A stretch of DNA of 64,000 nt from Epiperipatus broadwayi (lineage: Eukaryota > Onychophora > Udeonychophora > Euonychophora > Peripatidae): assembly GCA_028023455.1 (NCBI GenBank), contig JAQFVV010000516.1, forward strand, positions 238,501 to 302,500, in the 5' to 3' direction. Of this stretch, positions 13,267-25,288 are shown piece after piece. Numbering within the stretch: position 1 is the first letter of the stretch; the number at the start of each line of letters is the position of its first letter. The translations under genes and the position numbers were made by a program. The notes beneath the pieces are model-generated. The model was given only the letters and a program-made list of their open reading frames with translations. It was not told the DNA's origin and searched no databases.

Positions 13267-16200
13267 TATATAAAAGATATAGTAGTATTATTCTGGTTGT
13301 TTAAATATTCATTTGATTTGTAAATTACAACATAAATTTTTCAATGTAATATATATGTATTTTTTTTATTGACATTATTTTTTCTTTTATTTTGTTATTT
13401 AAAAAAATATTTTAAAACTGCTAAACTATAGTGTTAAAGATATTTTTTAAATCAGCACGTGAATTTACAACAATAGAAGAGAGCTCACTATGGAATGCAG
13501 GATAATTGTCATCAGTCTGGCTGGTTAAAAAAAAAAAAGAAGACATAACTTTTTGTTTGTCATTTTTTTCCAAATTTCTCTTATAAATTTTCTTACAAAA
13601 ATTATTGGATTAAGGATTAATACTAAATATGGTTTGCTAAGTTCAACTTTATCATTTTGAGGCATTTGCCTCTCTACTTGCCCATCTAACAACATTGGAA
13701 ACTTCATGAAACACAAAACCAAAAAGTAAACTGGCATTCATAAATAAGTTTAAAAATAGCTATTTGTAATTATATATCTTAGTATAATTTACAAATTTCT
13801 TTATGATCCAAAGTATTCTTCAACTTAACTGGTACATAATTGGATATCACTGAAATGACTGAAATTAATTGTTTTAACAACAAGAAGCATATGTCTTAAT
13901 TTACTTATAATATGTACATATTTTACATCAATTCAAGCCATTTTAGGATGAATAAAATAAGTGAAAGTGCTTAAAATAACTGGGATTTGAAATGACAAGA
14001 CACTAAAGCAGTCAAATGATAACAAAATTTATCTTTTTTTTTCATTGTCTATTATTATTATTTTTTGTGTAACATTTAAATATATCTTTATGAAAAAAAT
14101 ATACAACTGAAATCTTTGAAAACTAACTTACAAATTTCTTTTGAATGTTAAAATTTTAAGAATGATGAAAGTCGATTTTAGTATATATATTTGTTTATTT
14201 ATTTTAAAAACATTTTATAGCTTAAACTATGTGAATAGGTTGTAATTATAAAGACATATAATATGTTTGGGTTTTTTTTATTTGATTTGCATTTGCATAC
14301 AGGTATACAAAATAATAAATGTCATGTGTCAATTTAAATTAGAAAGCAAAAATTATATTTCATTGTATAGGAGCTGTATAAATATACACATTTTATAGAG
14401 CTGTATTTATAAATTATATCATTGTTTAATAATTATTTTAGTTTTTCAATTATTATTCTCATAATTTGGTTGCATTTTATTCATGTACAATAATTTTCAT
14501 ATGTTAAAATATTTAATAGTTCATACTTGTGTGCTTTATATCTTACTGCCAATATTTCATATGCTAGTCATTATCTTTATTTATATTTAAGTCAGTTGAC
14601 TTTTAAATTTATTTGTTGGTGCAGACATTACTTATTGTTTATTGAGATTAAAATTATAGTTATAACTTTAGTCCACTATTGTGAAGTTTTTATCTTGGTA
14701 TTGTTAGATGTAGAATAGCCTTAATGTGTCAGGCCTTATTTATTACAGTTATTATTATTAGTGGATGGAGTGGATAAATTCCCCATCTGTATTGTAGTTA
14801 TCCATGAGTTTATAGTGCTAATATTTCCAGTGATTGTAATCACATATTCCTAGGTACCTATTGTTGTTGTTTTTGGAGAGCCTCTCCATATATTTTCCTG
14901 ATGTGCTGAGACAAAGGTCCAGGCATCCTATTTTGCCTCAAATGTAGGTATTATTTTGGAAGCCACTATGTTTTTGATATATTTATGCTAGTTACATTAT
15001 GGAGTTTTCTTTTTAGTCTATCACTCATGATATTTAATTAAAACTAAATTCCCCACCATAGTAGGTGAGGTTTCTTGTATTTTAGTATGTAATGTCAAGA
15101 TAAGTTTGTAAAGGATGGGATGTACTCAATTATGTTAGTGCTGTAAAGCATTAGAATGTCTGTGTTTTGTGTTATCATGATTTGTAATCATTCACAAACC
15201 AACCAACAATATTTTGTAATTGTAAATGTTTGAATTTATAAGCATTTGATCAGTTAGTATAATCCACACATGTTACATATATGTTATGATCATCCAGAAC
15301 TTTTCCAATGTAGGTGTAAATCACTTAGTTATTTTTAAATGTTTATTTAGATGATTTACATTATGTGGACATTGAATTTATAACTTATGTGTGTATAAAT
15401 GACTTCTTATAAATGATCCATTCATTGAATCCATTTAATATTTGCTTAATTCAGTCATTTAGTTATTTACTATTTCAAATGGGTATTTATTTTAAAAAAT
15501 ATATTAAAGAAATACATTTATAACTTGAACTATTAATGCAACAATATATCTCCAATTTGTTGATTTATTTGTATATTTATTTAATTTCATAACAGTTTAT
15601 ACAGTTCCTATCTGAATATAAATTGCAAATTATAAGTGTTCCTGTTAAACTTTATACTTAATTTACATATAGAAAAATTGAGTATTTGCAAAACACAACT
15701 ATTATTATGTTTCCCAGATATGTATATATGTATATGTATGCTATTATAAATCTAAAGTAGCAATGTTGAAATAGAGCTGTATCATTTATTTATTTGAGAT
15801 TTATTAATTTTATTTTTCTCTATTTTTAGTACATCAGTTCTACAAGCTAGCAGATATGAAAGTATTAAATTATTGGTAATTTCAATTGAATATATTTGGG
15901 ATTCAATAAAATTCCTTTTGTTCCAAATTATATTTGGTATATAATTAATTGTAAGTTAAATTAAGCCTAAGAACTAATTAGTAATGTACTCTAGTCAATG
16001 CTCTATATTATTAAGTTTGTTTTATATAGTTAGCTGTGGTAATAGTATATTTTTAGTATATTCATTTTGTGGCAGTTTTATTTTGTCTTAATACATGTAT
16101 AACATGCTATTAAATAAGTTATTACACTTCTTATATATGTCATATTTAAATTGGGTTCAATGATGGAAGATATGCTATTTCTTCTTGCATGGTACATACA

Positions 16201-16620
16201 TTTTATTATAATTTGCAAGTTAATATAAACCTGATTAATTTATGGGTGCCTCATAGATATCTTATCGAAATCTTTTTTTTATTTCTAATATAGTCTATCC
16301 ATTAGAAATGGTGCATTTTATAGATTAAATTTGTAAGTTAAATAATTTAGGAGATAACGTATTTCATTATAAATGCTATGTCATCAGGAGGCTTAGTCAA
16401 TTAATGATTGTTGCTTACATATCGAGTTTCAAATTGTGTTTCCCAATATAAATGCCGCTCAGTAATTTAGGCCACATCATTTTTTTTACATATGGCATAT
16501 ATGACATGCTACATTGATTATCCACTCTTTACCCATCTTTCTTCATTTATATTGTTTTATATATTTTCCATTACAATTGGCCTACCAACATTTAGGGACT
16601 TCTTATCCTAATACATTTAC
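13267..16620. other. No recognisable gene
   Basis: AT-rich. 14740-15130 is somewhat less AT-rich but has no supported coding frame. Short frames at 13525-13737 (-) and 14527-14718 (+) show no motif. Upstream exons of the channel gene were looked for here and not found. Confidence 0.4.
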
Positions 16621-16631
16621 ATTCCATTACA

Positions 16632-16662
<31 letters not shown>

Positions 16663-16670
16663 TACATTAA

Positions 16671-16780
16671 TATGTTGTTGTATGCCTTGAGACACATAAT
16701 CATCTCAATATATATATATATTTATATATATATGTTGTTGTATGCCTTGAGACACATAATCATCTCAATATATATATATA
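16671..16780 (+). repeat. Tandem duplication, 60-bp period
   Basis: A 50-bp block (TATGTTGTTGTATGCCTTGA, ACACATAATCATCTCAATAT, then ATs) is repeated exactly at 16671 and 16731, with (AT)n on the left (16632-16658). Confidence 0.9.
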
Positions 16781-16960
16781 GTTTAAATGATATGTGTGTG
16801 TGGCATTTGTAGTTGGTGATTCAACTTATTGATTTATATATTGTTTTTTATTATATCTAAGAAATAATTCTATTTTTATTTAAATAGAAAGTATACAATA
16901 AGTAATTACTTTGACTCAAATTAATAACTGTATGAAAAATTAATTTATCAAATATTATAG

Positions 16961-17092
16961 GACTTTGAATTTAGCATTACTGCTTATGGTGTGTGCTGGA
17001 CATTTAATGGAAATTTAGTGAATAAAAAACGTGTGACTCAAAACAGAAGTGGATTTGAGAATGGATTGGAAATAGTATTGGATTTAAAAGTA
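16961..17092 (+). CDS. DEG/ENaC-family channel, internal exon (extracellular domain)
   Basis: This is a 44-codon open exon reading DFEFSITAYGVCWTFNGNLV and ending in NGLEIVLDLKV. The pattern t.yGvC.TFN, some 15 residues, then G..NGL.i.LD is diagnostic of the extracellular 'finger/palm' region of degenerin/epithelial Na+ channels (ASIC, FaNaC, pickpocket and degenerin relatives). These are trimeric cation channels of the plasma membrane gated by protons, peptides or touch. The splice acceptor AAATATTATAG ends at 16960 and the donor is GTATGA from 17093, giving a phase-0 junction. The exon joins in frame to the exon at 47612-47755, which encodes the next conserved block. The transmembrane exons were not found. 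The family call is firm; the subfamily is not determinable. Confidence 0.75.
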
Positions 17093-17608
17093 GTATGAAA
17101 ATTTTTAATTTTTTTTGTATTACTAAATTTTATTTTAATTCATTTGATTTGCATATTGATTTTTCTTTATTTTTATTTGATAAATATTTAGCCATTTATA
17201 TTCTAAAAAAAGTAAGTAATTATTAGATAAATTGAGAGAAAAATGGATATTTAGATATATCAAAATTGGAAACGAATAAAAATCTTCTGCTGTTTTTTCA
17301 TAAAATAATAATCTGAAAATAATTATTTTTATAACAGCTATATCAATATCAATAATAATTGTTACATATAAAGAGCTTTTTTAGCACCTGGTTTGCTGCC
17401 CTTTTCAAATGTTAATAATCTATTTAATGTCAGTAAATTATTTTAGACATAAAACCACCTAGTCTTCAGCAATGAAATTAAAACAAACAATAACAACATA
17501 AGTCATTAAAATAAATCAAAACTCTCATAAATAAATCCAGTAATTGCAAAACAATTGACTAGATCATAACAATACATGAAATAAATATGACAGTCATTTT
17601 TACAATTA

Positions 17609-17861
17609 TATATATATATCATCTTATATAATTTTCCATTCATTTGTAATTACCAATTGTTAACCAAATTTATAGAAGTCTTGTAAATATTCATACAATT
17701 ATATAAATTATTTTTAATGTAGACAAATATATGAAACATACTATATTAAAAATCATTTAAATAATTGTATGAATATTTACAAGACTTCTATAAATTTGGT
17801 TAACAAGTAGTTAATTAGAAATGAATGGAAAATTATACAAGATGATATATATATATACATG
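17609..17861. repeat. Hairpin repeat (~250 bp) next to the Penelope-like element
   Basis: ATATATATATCATCTTATAT with AATTTTCCATTCATTT is mirrored at 17818-17861. TTGTTAACCAAATTTATAGA and AGTCTTGTAAATATTCATAC in the left arm are mirrored at about 17764-17805. The arms are about 110-125 bp with few mismatches, and the loop is short. It may be a MITE inserted in the PLE 3' region. Confidence 0.75.
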
Positions 17862-17960
17862 TAAAATAAATAAAATATCCGTTAATTAAAAACAATATTG
17901 TAATTATAATTGAAATAATATTTTTAACGGTTTACAAACAATTACAAATAATCTTTAAAT

Positions 17961-18003
17961 CCGCAGAAGTACTTTCGGTTACTTTCTAACCTGCGTCAAC
18001 TGC
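17961..18003 (-). ncRNA. Degenerate hammerhead-ribozyme-like motif of the Penelope-like element
   Basis: Read on the minus strand: a TTGACGCA segment in place of the CTGANGA core, a hairpin GGTTA-gaaag-TAACC (stem II), then GAAA, then the self-complementary AAGTACTT followed by C. The order core, stem II, GAAA, palindromic stem III and cleavage C is the same as in the intact ribozymes at 52.8-55.2 kb and matches the PLE-type hammerheads known from the literature. The core is mutated and stem I is weak, so it is probably inactive. Confidence 0.4.
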
Positions 18004-18051
18004 CATTAAATTCAAAAACTAAAAGCGGAAGCAAACGTCATCAATTCAAAT

Positions 18052-18870
18052 TCACAAATCTCGTATTTTAATGTTAGAAGCTTGTCGATTTATTAAATGC
18101 GTTTTATTCCTGTTTATAAAAATTGCCTCTTTAATTTTTCTTTTACTATGGTTTCTCTCCTCGTGAAGAATTTTAACATTTTCAAAATTAAATTTAAATT
18201 TATATTTACATGTTTTTTCATGATCGAAGAAAACTGAAGAAGATATTAAATCACCATTATTTTTATTTTTTACACGCTTATATAACAATTCGTGTTCCTT
18301 CAATCTTTTCTCAATGCTGCACCTAGATTCACCTATATATGATAGCATACAATCACAAAAAAATTGATATATGACATTACTTTTTTGCTTGACAGGTATG
18401 ACATCCTTAGAATTATTAACTAATTTATTAATATCGTTTGGAACGTAGAAAGAAACATTAAATACATTCTTATAAAACCTTAAAAAATTTTACTTGTGGA
18501 TTTGAAATAAATGGAATAGATATCCATTTTTTATTATTAATCTTCATTTCTTTTAAATTATAATAATTTTTTTTAAATTGACTTAAAGTATTGTTTATTT
18601 GTTCCGTTTTATAACCAACATCAAGCAATTCCTTGGCAAATATCTCAATATTTTTCAATTTATCACTTTGGTAACGACATAATTTTTCATTCCGAAACAA
18701 AAAAGATTTAAAAACTTGCCATCTTATGCATCATTGGTACTTTTGATTTACAATTTATATATCCTCTTATTTGCAATGGCTTAATTATTAGTTTATAATT
18801 TAATATACTGTTATCTCTTGTGATCATTAAATCTAAATAGTTAATCTTATGGTCCTGTAAAAATGTATGT
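18052..18870 (-). pseudogene. Penelope-like element, C-terminal RT/linker and GIY-YIG endonuclease domain
   Basis: From high to low coordinates on the minus strand: INYLDLMITRDNSI near 18830 matches the end of the PLE RT region (inFLDl.i); a linker frame (18470-18700) follows; then NVIYQFFCDCMLSYIGES and the endonuclease frame 18052-18348 with KRLKEH, SSVFFDHEKTC, KIKEAIFI and LINR. GIY-YIG elements visible are IY...YIG, the catalytic-type R in KRLKEH, the E in KEAI and an N near the end. PLEs are retroelements whose single protein joins an RT to this nuclease. Frames shift between 18470 and 18730, and the RT catalytic motifs are absent, so the copy is defective. Confidence 0.75.
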
Positions 18871-19128
18871 AACATTTATTTGATGTATTGTTTTGATATA
18901 GTCAATCATCTTGTACTTTCTGGATTTATATATGAGGGTTTTGATTTATTTTAATGATTTATATTGTTATTTCTTGTTTTAATTTTGTTAAACTTTAGAT
19001 GGTTTTATATCTAAAATAATTCGTTAACATTAAATAGATCATTAACGTTTGAAAAGGGCACCATACCAAGGTGCTGAAAAAGGCTTTTTATGTATAAAAA
19101 ACTTATTATTGATATTTATATAGCTATT

Positions 19129-20279
19129 ATAAAGAATTTATTGTTATTTTCTGATTATTATTTAGATATATGTATTTTATTTATATTTTATTTCTAATTG
19201 CTATATATTAATCAACATTTTATGTAAAATAATAAAACATGCTAGATCTGAAAAAACGGTTTATCCTAATTTTTTTTTCACAATTAATAATTTACATTGA
19301 TGCTTATGATCAAACTTATATATTCCAATTTTGTAAAGATCATACTGAAGAATTTTAAAAAAATATGGGTTACATTTTCTAATCATCATCAATTTATAAG
19401 CATCTCAATTAGGGTCGAAATTAAGACTTGCAGCATGTAGTAACATTATTATACTCAGGGTATACAAAATAGATTTCTGGCATGTAACTTCTTTTTATAA
19501 ACCTATATGTGCATACTAATCTCCCATTATAATATTCTATTTTTTTTCTGCTAACATACTGATATATTTCCCAGGTTTGAGCATGTACATGTCCAGGAAC
19601 CTAAACAAATTATTTAATTATGTTTGCAATGGAAATGATACAAGACTTAAATAAAAAACATCGCTATCAAGATAAGTTTTAAATAACAAAAAAATCATTA
19701 AAATAATTTGATTAATTGAAAAATAGTCATCGTTTTGTGCACACATAAATAATCTTTGTCATATTTAAAAATATGTACGTTTTTTTTAATTTAAAAAAAA
19801 AAACTAAATTCTTAAGTGGTTGCAGTATTTATGCTCAATTAATTAATTAACCACTATAAGTATCTGACAGACAATTATTCACAGCTTAAATATATATTAA
19901 TATTAAAAAAAAAATACCATCTATTCTACTAGATAATGAGAATAAAATGAATAATGTTGAAAAAATATTTCACAAATATAAAAAGAAAAAAGTTCCAGTG
20001 CTTAATATACATGTAATCCTTTGAGATTAAGATTCTGTAATTAGTACAAAAGATAATTAAAATACTTTCTAAAGACAATAATTTAATCAATAAAATCAAT
20101 AAAGTTAAAAAAAAATTAAATACGTTGTGCAGTTGATTTAATAATTATTTTTCTAGCCTAATATTTCAGACATATCTCTATATAAGAAAATGAGGCAATG
20201 AAAGAAATTGTTTGGTACTATAGCTAAATAATATTTCATTTATTATTGTGCAGTCACAGAGACTTAATTGTAATGTATA

Positions 20280-20310
<31 letters not shown>

Positions 20311-21160
20311 AAATGTACATATACATACAGTATTCAATTATTTAAAAAAAAAAAAAAAAATTTTTTATTCTTTTATACATACAGAGATTTATATGTATAA
20401 ATCTATTATTATGAATAAGCAGTTCTTTTTATGATTTATTATATAATATTTTATTAAATAATATGTGTTAAATTTATTTAACTTTCATTTTTGTTAAAAG
20501 AGAGTAAATCAGAAAGGTGTAGAATTGTTAGATTAGGAGATAAAAATTGTACACGTGTGAAACAATGAATAGATCTGTACAAACACAAAGATGCTTTTAC
20601 ACTTATTTCTGATGGCTATAGATTCCAGCTTTTTGTTATCTGTATCTTAAAATTATTTTTACAAAAGAGGTGCTTTGATGTAGTAACGATAGCATTAATT
20701 TTAAGTCAAACTTGTGAAGCTTTGATTTTTTTTTTAGATAAAGATTTCCAGATGTTTTTTCGCGATATAAACGATTAAAACAATTTTTTTAGGCAGTTAA
20801 TCATAAATTTTTTTTAAGAGTCAGTAATAAATTTCTTTAGAGAGATGATCAGTTAAATTATTATTATTGTTTTGAGACTCAACTCAATTGGTCCTTCCTT
20901 GTTATAATTCTTAAGCAGAAATGTAAGCTCGAATCTTTTTTTTTAAAAAAGAGAGTGAACGCTTTAATTCTTTTTTCTCACTCTTTGAAAGTTGAAAAAA
21001 AAAAAAAAGAGCAAATGAAATGTGCGTTTATATAAAGCAATTTTCAAGCAATATTAAAGAATAGGAGAGAAATGGAACAAGATTGAATTTATTATAAGTT
21101 AGTAATAATTATAAAAATGATATTAACATATTTGGTTATGCATAAGACTATGCCTTTGCA
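19129..21160. other. No recognisable gene
   Basis: AT-rich intronic sequence with homopolymer runs, a (CA)n(TA)n at about 20281-20311 and poly-A/poly-T at 20342-20367. Nothing else recognised. Confidence 0.5.
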
Positions 21161-21266
21161 TTGCTAAACCAATTTTTCTGCTTCCTGATTAATACAGAAG
21201 GAGTCAAAACCGCTGATCTGTCTATGAAATCATGTATCCAGAAATAACCAACAAAAATGATAAATT

Positions 21267-21480
21267 TTGAAGCCAACCACGCAAGCTATATGGAATGCTT
21301 TGTTCCTAGTTCCTGTCTTATTAAAAGTTCACTGCCTTCAAACCAATGGAGAAGGGGAAATAGGAGAAAAAGAAGATTTAAAACAGCTATGTAGAACCAA
21401 GTTTGAAGCCATAAATCAAATTTTTGTTGATTTACCTCAATCATCTAAAGTGTCGACAGCAATTATTTTTTTAAAGAAGA
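21267..21480 (+). other. Possible coding segment of unknown function (low confidence)
   Basis: The longest non-transposon open frame of this region runs from a TTG at 21267; there is no ATG in this frame, and a stop lies just upstream. It includes a hydrophobic run (ALFLVPVLLKVHC), then an acidic and mixed segment (GEGEIGEKEDLKQLCRTKFE), then VDLPQSSK before a possible donor (AAAGTGTCG). An acceptor-like TTAATACAG lies about 70 bases upstream. The first 200 bases are visibly less AT-rich than the surroundings, whereas the frame's end (to 21608) runs into poly-T. I do not recognise the product, and it may be a chance frame. Confidence 0.2.
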
Positions 21481-21608
21481 AAAACAAGCAAAGTCAATTG
21501 ATTCAGCATTATCTTAAAAGTATCTGCAATAACTTTCTTTTTTTTTTTTTTTTTGTGAGCAAAGAAAAGCAGTCTAAAATTCAAATTCAGGACATTAATA
21601 AGAAGTAA

Positions 21609-22839
21609 AAAGTAGACGGGTAAATATGAACTTTCCTTAACCGATTTTATTCTTTTGCTTATTAAAAGTAAACCTTAATTTACTGGTCAAAGCAATTTTC
21701 TTTTTTGATACAGAAACATTAAAGACTTGTTTATCTATAGTTATTTGCAATATCTCACAACATAGCACAAACATAGTTTAAATCTTTAAACTTAAATTTT
21801 TCATTATTTTTTTATATATTGTAATGTTGAAATGTTTTTTTTTTATTTAATTGTTCTTCAGTTGTTAATGATGATGAGCAACCTATAGATATATGCATTT
21901 ATAATGTTTTTTATTTTTATTTTATCTTGTTGCATATTAAAAGTTAATATATGTATTTTATTTTCTTTCGCTATAAGGTTGCAAAAGAAAAAGATATTTT
22001 TATATATGTGATTTTTGGGTATACATTTTAAACATATATGTTAACATTACCGAATGCGTGAATGTGTAACTGTTCATCCAAACACATCAAAGAATAGGTT
22101 ATATATGATTAGTTTAAAATAGTAAATTAAAAAGTAGGGCATTACATTTGAATGGAAATGAAATAACATATACAAGTAACACCTGAAATTTATTTTATGA
22201 TATGATAAGTAAGAAAAGTCTTAAATAAGCATTTATAGAATATGTATTTTTTTTTAATATTGAGTTAAAACAGCTTATTTTGAGATATCAAGAAAAGTGA
22301 CAAACCTATATATTAAGTTTATTTGCTTATACTTATATCAATTTTATATTAATAAGTCATTTATTTAATTGTCGATTTAATTTTAAAGAAGGAAAGAAAG
22401 AGTAGTAATGTTAATAAAATATAATTATATATCTTAAGTGGTTTCCGAGTTATTATTAAGAATATTGTGTTTTGTTTTTTTTTTTTCTTAATTCTATCAT
22501 TTTAAATCAGCATCATTGCTCGCAGTTATTAAGTATTACCATTCATATATATTGAGCAATCACTTGCAAATATTAAGCGTCCGCAAAATAATAGGTAAAT
22601 TAGAATGTTGATATTTAAGTATTTAAGGATTATGCTTGAGAATAAATTAAATTTTGATAATTATAGTTCAACATAGAAAGCTAAAATTGTGTTGTGTCCA
22701 CGAATTTAGATCATCCTCATCAAAGATGGATATCATGTTATTAGTTAAAAATGTTTCAAATAATATTATATAAAAGTTATGATCGCCATCAATCATCATT
22801 AATAAATTATAATCATTAAATTTAACGTTTAGCGTAATG
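21609..22839. other. No recognisable gene
   Basis: AT-rich intronic sequence. Nothing supported. Confidence 0.5.
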
Positions 22840-23420
22840 AATATATTTTAGTAAATAGGGGTTTATATAAAATTGAGGATTATGCAAAGAGATTCATGAT
22901 GATCAATCATCACCATTAGTATTATTAAATCCCAATATGAAATAGGATAATTTTAATAGATGCCTATAAGTTTATAAAGATGAATTTATTGTTGTGAGTT
23001 TATTGATAAGCCATGGCTGGTATCATCATCACTATTATAATCATTATTATGACATCACTATTATTATCATTATTATGATATTATCTTCATCATCATCATT
23101 ATTACCTTTATTGTGATAAATAATCTAGTTAAATGGCCATCAATATCAATAATGGTCTTCACATGCTTGTTTGGAAGCCATTAATAGGATTATACATGTC
23201 TGTTCATCAATATACGCTAATGAGCTAGCAATGTCTATAAGAATCTTTGATCTATAGTATAAACTTTGGTAATATTGGGATCTTGTAATTTTATCAATAT
23301 AGATAAAATGTAAGAATATCATTTTGTTCAATAGTCATCCAAGTCATGTGTAATAAATATGTACTGAATGAGTTTGAACTCAAGTACACTATAAATAGAT
23401 ACTTATCTAGATTGAAAACA
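22840..23420 (+). repeat. Dispersed repeat with (ATC)n core, copy A
   Basis: Shares an ordered set of blocks with 55430-55990: TTGTTGTGAGTTTATTGATA, the GGCTGGTATCATCATCAC region, TTAAATGGCCATCAATA, and a distal ATATGTACTGAATGAGTTTG block. The corresponding blocks there are TATGTTGTGAGTTAG, GTGGCTTAAAGTATCATC, TTTAATGGCCATAGATA and TTATGTACCAAATGGGTTCA. The copies are diverged. Class unknown; no coding capacity seen. Confidence 0.45.
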
Positions 23421-24069
23421 ATCTAGTGGCGCTCATGGGAAAACACATGTACTTAGCTAAACTGAATAAAGAGTAATATCATCCCTTTCCAATTTCATAA
23501 TATTAGTTTTATAAAATATATTTTTTTATAAGTTGTCGTGAATAGCACCCGTGTGTGCATATGACCATGAATGGTCTTATATATTTGGAAAGAAGGATAG
23601 GAAGGATTCTTTATTAGAAGAACCTAGTATTGGAGATAAGCATAAGGCACTCCAGGAATCTCACAGTGGGTACTTTTATTCAGTTGCTATATTTAATATT
23701 ATTTTTATAAGATGACAATAGCCAGTATGTTTTATTGTTCAGATGACTGCCCCAATATATAAATAAATACCAAGAATCTTTAATGCTGATATTTTCAAGT
23801 GGCACAATGATTCTGTAATTTCTTTATCAATGCTAGAGGGAATTAATATAGTTACAAATGGTACAGATTGGATAGGCATATATCTAATAATTAATAAATT
23901 CCCCTATCTAAATGTTTATTATGGTTACAAATGTGACATATTAAAATGGTTATAAATATTGTTACAAATGGCAATTGATTTATTTAAATTGTTACAATAT
24001 ATATATATATATATATATATAATTTGATGGTATTTCTTTTAAAACCATTATGTTGTCTTTCTTATATAC
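23421..24069. other. No gene; (AT)n at 23999-24022
   Basis: AT-rich intronic sequence. Nothing else recognised. Confidence 0.5.
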
Positions 24070-24985
24070 TTTCTCCTGAATTGAATATGAAACATAATCA
24101 ATTTATTAGACAACTATATATTTAAATCATAAATTTATTTCCATCTAATAGACTTTCTATATAAATTGAACTTTGTCAAGATGTTATAAGAATTCTAAAA
24201 ATGTCATGTGATTTTTATAAAATCTTAGCACACCCTCACTGGTCAATCGCAATTCTTAAGAATGTTTTCATACTTCTCAATTTTTATTTAACACCCATTT
24301 TCTTCCCAAATTTATTGAACCATGTACTAAATTCATACATTGTCTTTTTATTTTCTTTCATATACATTGTCTTATACACTTTCCTTTCTTTATAATTTTT
24401 ACAATATTTGATTACCTCCACAGTTTCTTCACATTTCATAACGTGCCCTGTTTCTAAAAAATGGCAAAACGATCCTGACTTACTATCTCTCCTATTTATT
24501 GTGCTGTCAGTGAAAAGTAAGATAGAAAGAGGTAAGGAGAATGACAGAGCAATATATAGGAGAGTTATTAAATCAGGACCATTTTGCTATTTTTTTAGAA
24601 ACAGGGCATGTTATGAAATGTGAAGAAAGTATTGAGGTAATCAAATATTATAAAAAATATAAAGAAAAAAGTGTATGAGACAATGTATATACAAGAAAAT
24701 AAAGAAATACATGAATTTACAACAAGGTTCAATAAAGTTGGGAGAAAATGGGCGTTAATTAAAAATTAGAAAGTATGAAAACATTTTTATGGGTTGGGAT
24801 TGACCAGTAGAGGGTGTGCTAAGATGATGTATTAATCAGGTGACATTTTTTTGAATTATGATAACATCTTGACATGGTTCCATTTAGAATGAAAGTCGAT
24901 AAGATGGAAATAAATTTATGATTTAAATATATAGTTGTCTATTCAATTGATTATGTTTCATATTCAATTCAGGAGAATATATATA
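24070..24985. mobile_element. Foldback/MITE-like element (~915 bp)
   Basis: CTCCTGAATTGAATATGAAA (24073) is mirrored at 24956-24976. The mirror runs inward through GACAACTATATATTTAAATC, CACCCTCACTGGTCAATC (mirrored at 24808-24828), TTCTTCACATTTCATAAC and TCCTGACTTACTATCTCTCC, to a centre near 24525. The arms are about 445 bp, with moderate divergence. AT repeats flank both ends. The plus-strand frames at 24201-24395 and 24408-24623 merely read through the arms. No transposase is present, so it is non-autonomous; superfamily unknown. Confidence 0.75.
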
Positions 24986-25199
24986 TATATCAAGCAGTGG
25001 CAATTAGTTATATTACATATTTTTAATGTTTGAATTGTCCTTAATAATTCTTGAATAAAGAAAGCTCCAAGACATGTCAATTAATAATATCAATAAATTT
25101 AAAATATTTTAAAAATAAATTGGTGATTGATTTCATATACATTCTTTTAAATGTACATGTTTTTAGACAATTCTTTACATAAGAAAATGAGGTAAGAAG
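24986..25199. other. Short unannotated spacer
   Basis: AT-rich spacer between the foldback and the next (AT)n palindrome. Confidence 0.5.
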
Positions 25200-25200
25200 A

Positions 25201-25239
<39 letters not shown>

Positions 25240-25246
25240 ATATATA

Positions 25247-25286
<40 letters not shown>
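25200..25286. repeat. (AT)n palindrome cluster
   Basis: Two (AT)n tracts separated by ATAAACTATATATATATATA and TTTTATATA, ending ATATAGTTTA. The ATAAACTATA and TATAGTTTA strings form an inverted pair. Confidence 0.8.

Positions 25287-25288
<2 letters not shown>

Larger units (their letters stand above)
17339..19128 (-). mobile_element. Penelope-like element remnant between inverted flanking repeats
   Basis: A left flank (17339-17575) and a right flank (18898-19128) are reverse complements of each other. For example, AAAACCACCTAGTCTTCAGC near 17450 mirrors the GATGGTTTTATATC region near 18997, and TTTTCAAATGTTAATAATCT mirrors the GATCATTAACGTTTGAAAA region near 19038. Between them, on the minus strand, lies the C-terminal part of a Penelope-like (PLE) ORF, a degenerate hammerhead-like segment and a separate 250-bp hairpin. 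PLEs are known to carry terminal repeats (pLTRs) in direct or inverted orientation, so the flanks are probably pLTR fragments. The reverse transcriptase core is missing. Confidence 0.6.

Noticed and set aside
15834-15880. Possible micro-exon between TTTTTAG and GTAATT
   Set aside because: Only 46 bp, no recognisable DEG/ENaC motif in any frame; splice-like ends alone are weak evidence in AT-rich DNA.
17440-17480. CTGAAGA on the minus strand in the Penelope flank
   Set aside because: About 60 bases without a stem separate it from the next GAAA, so it cannot form a hammerhead.
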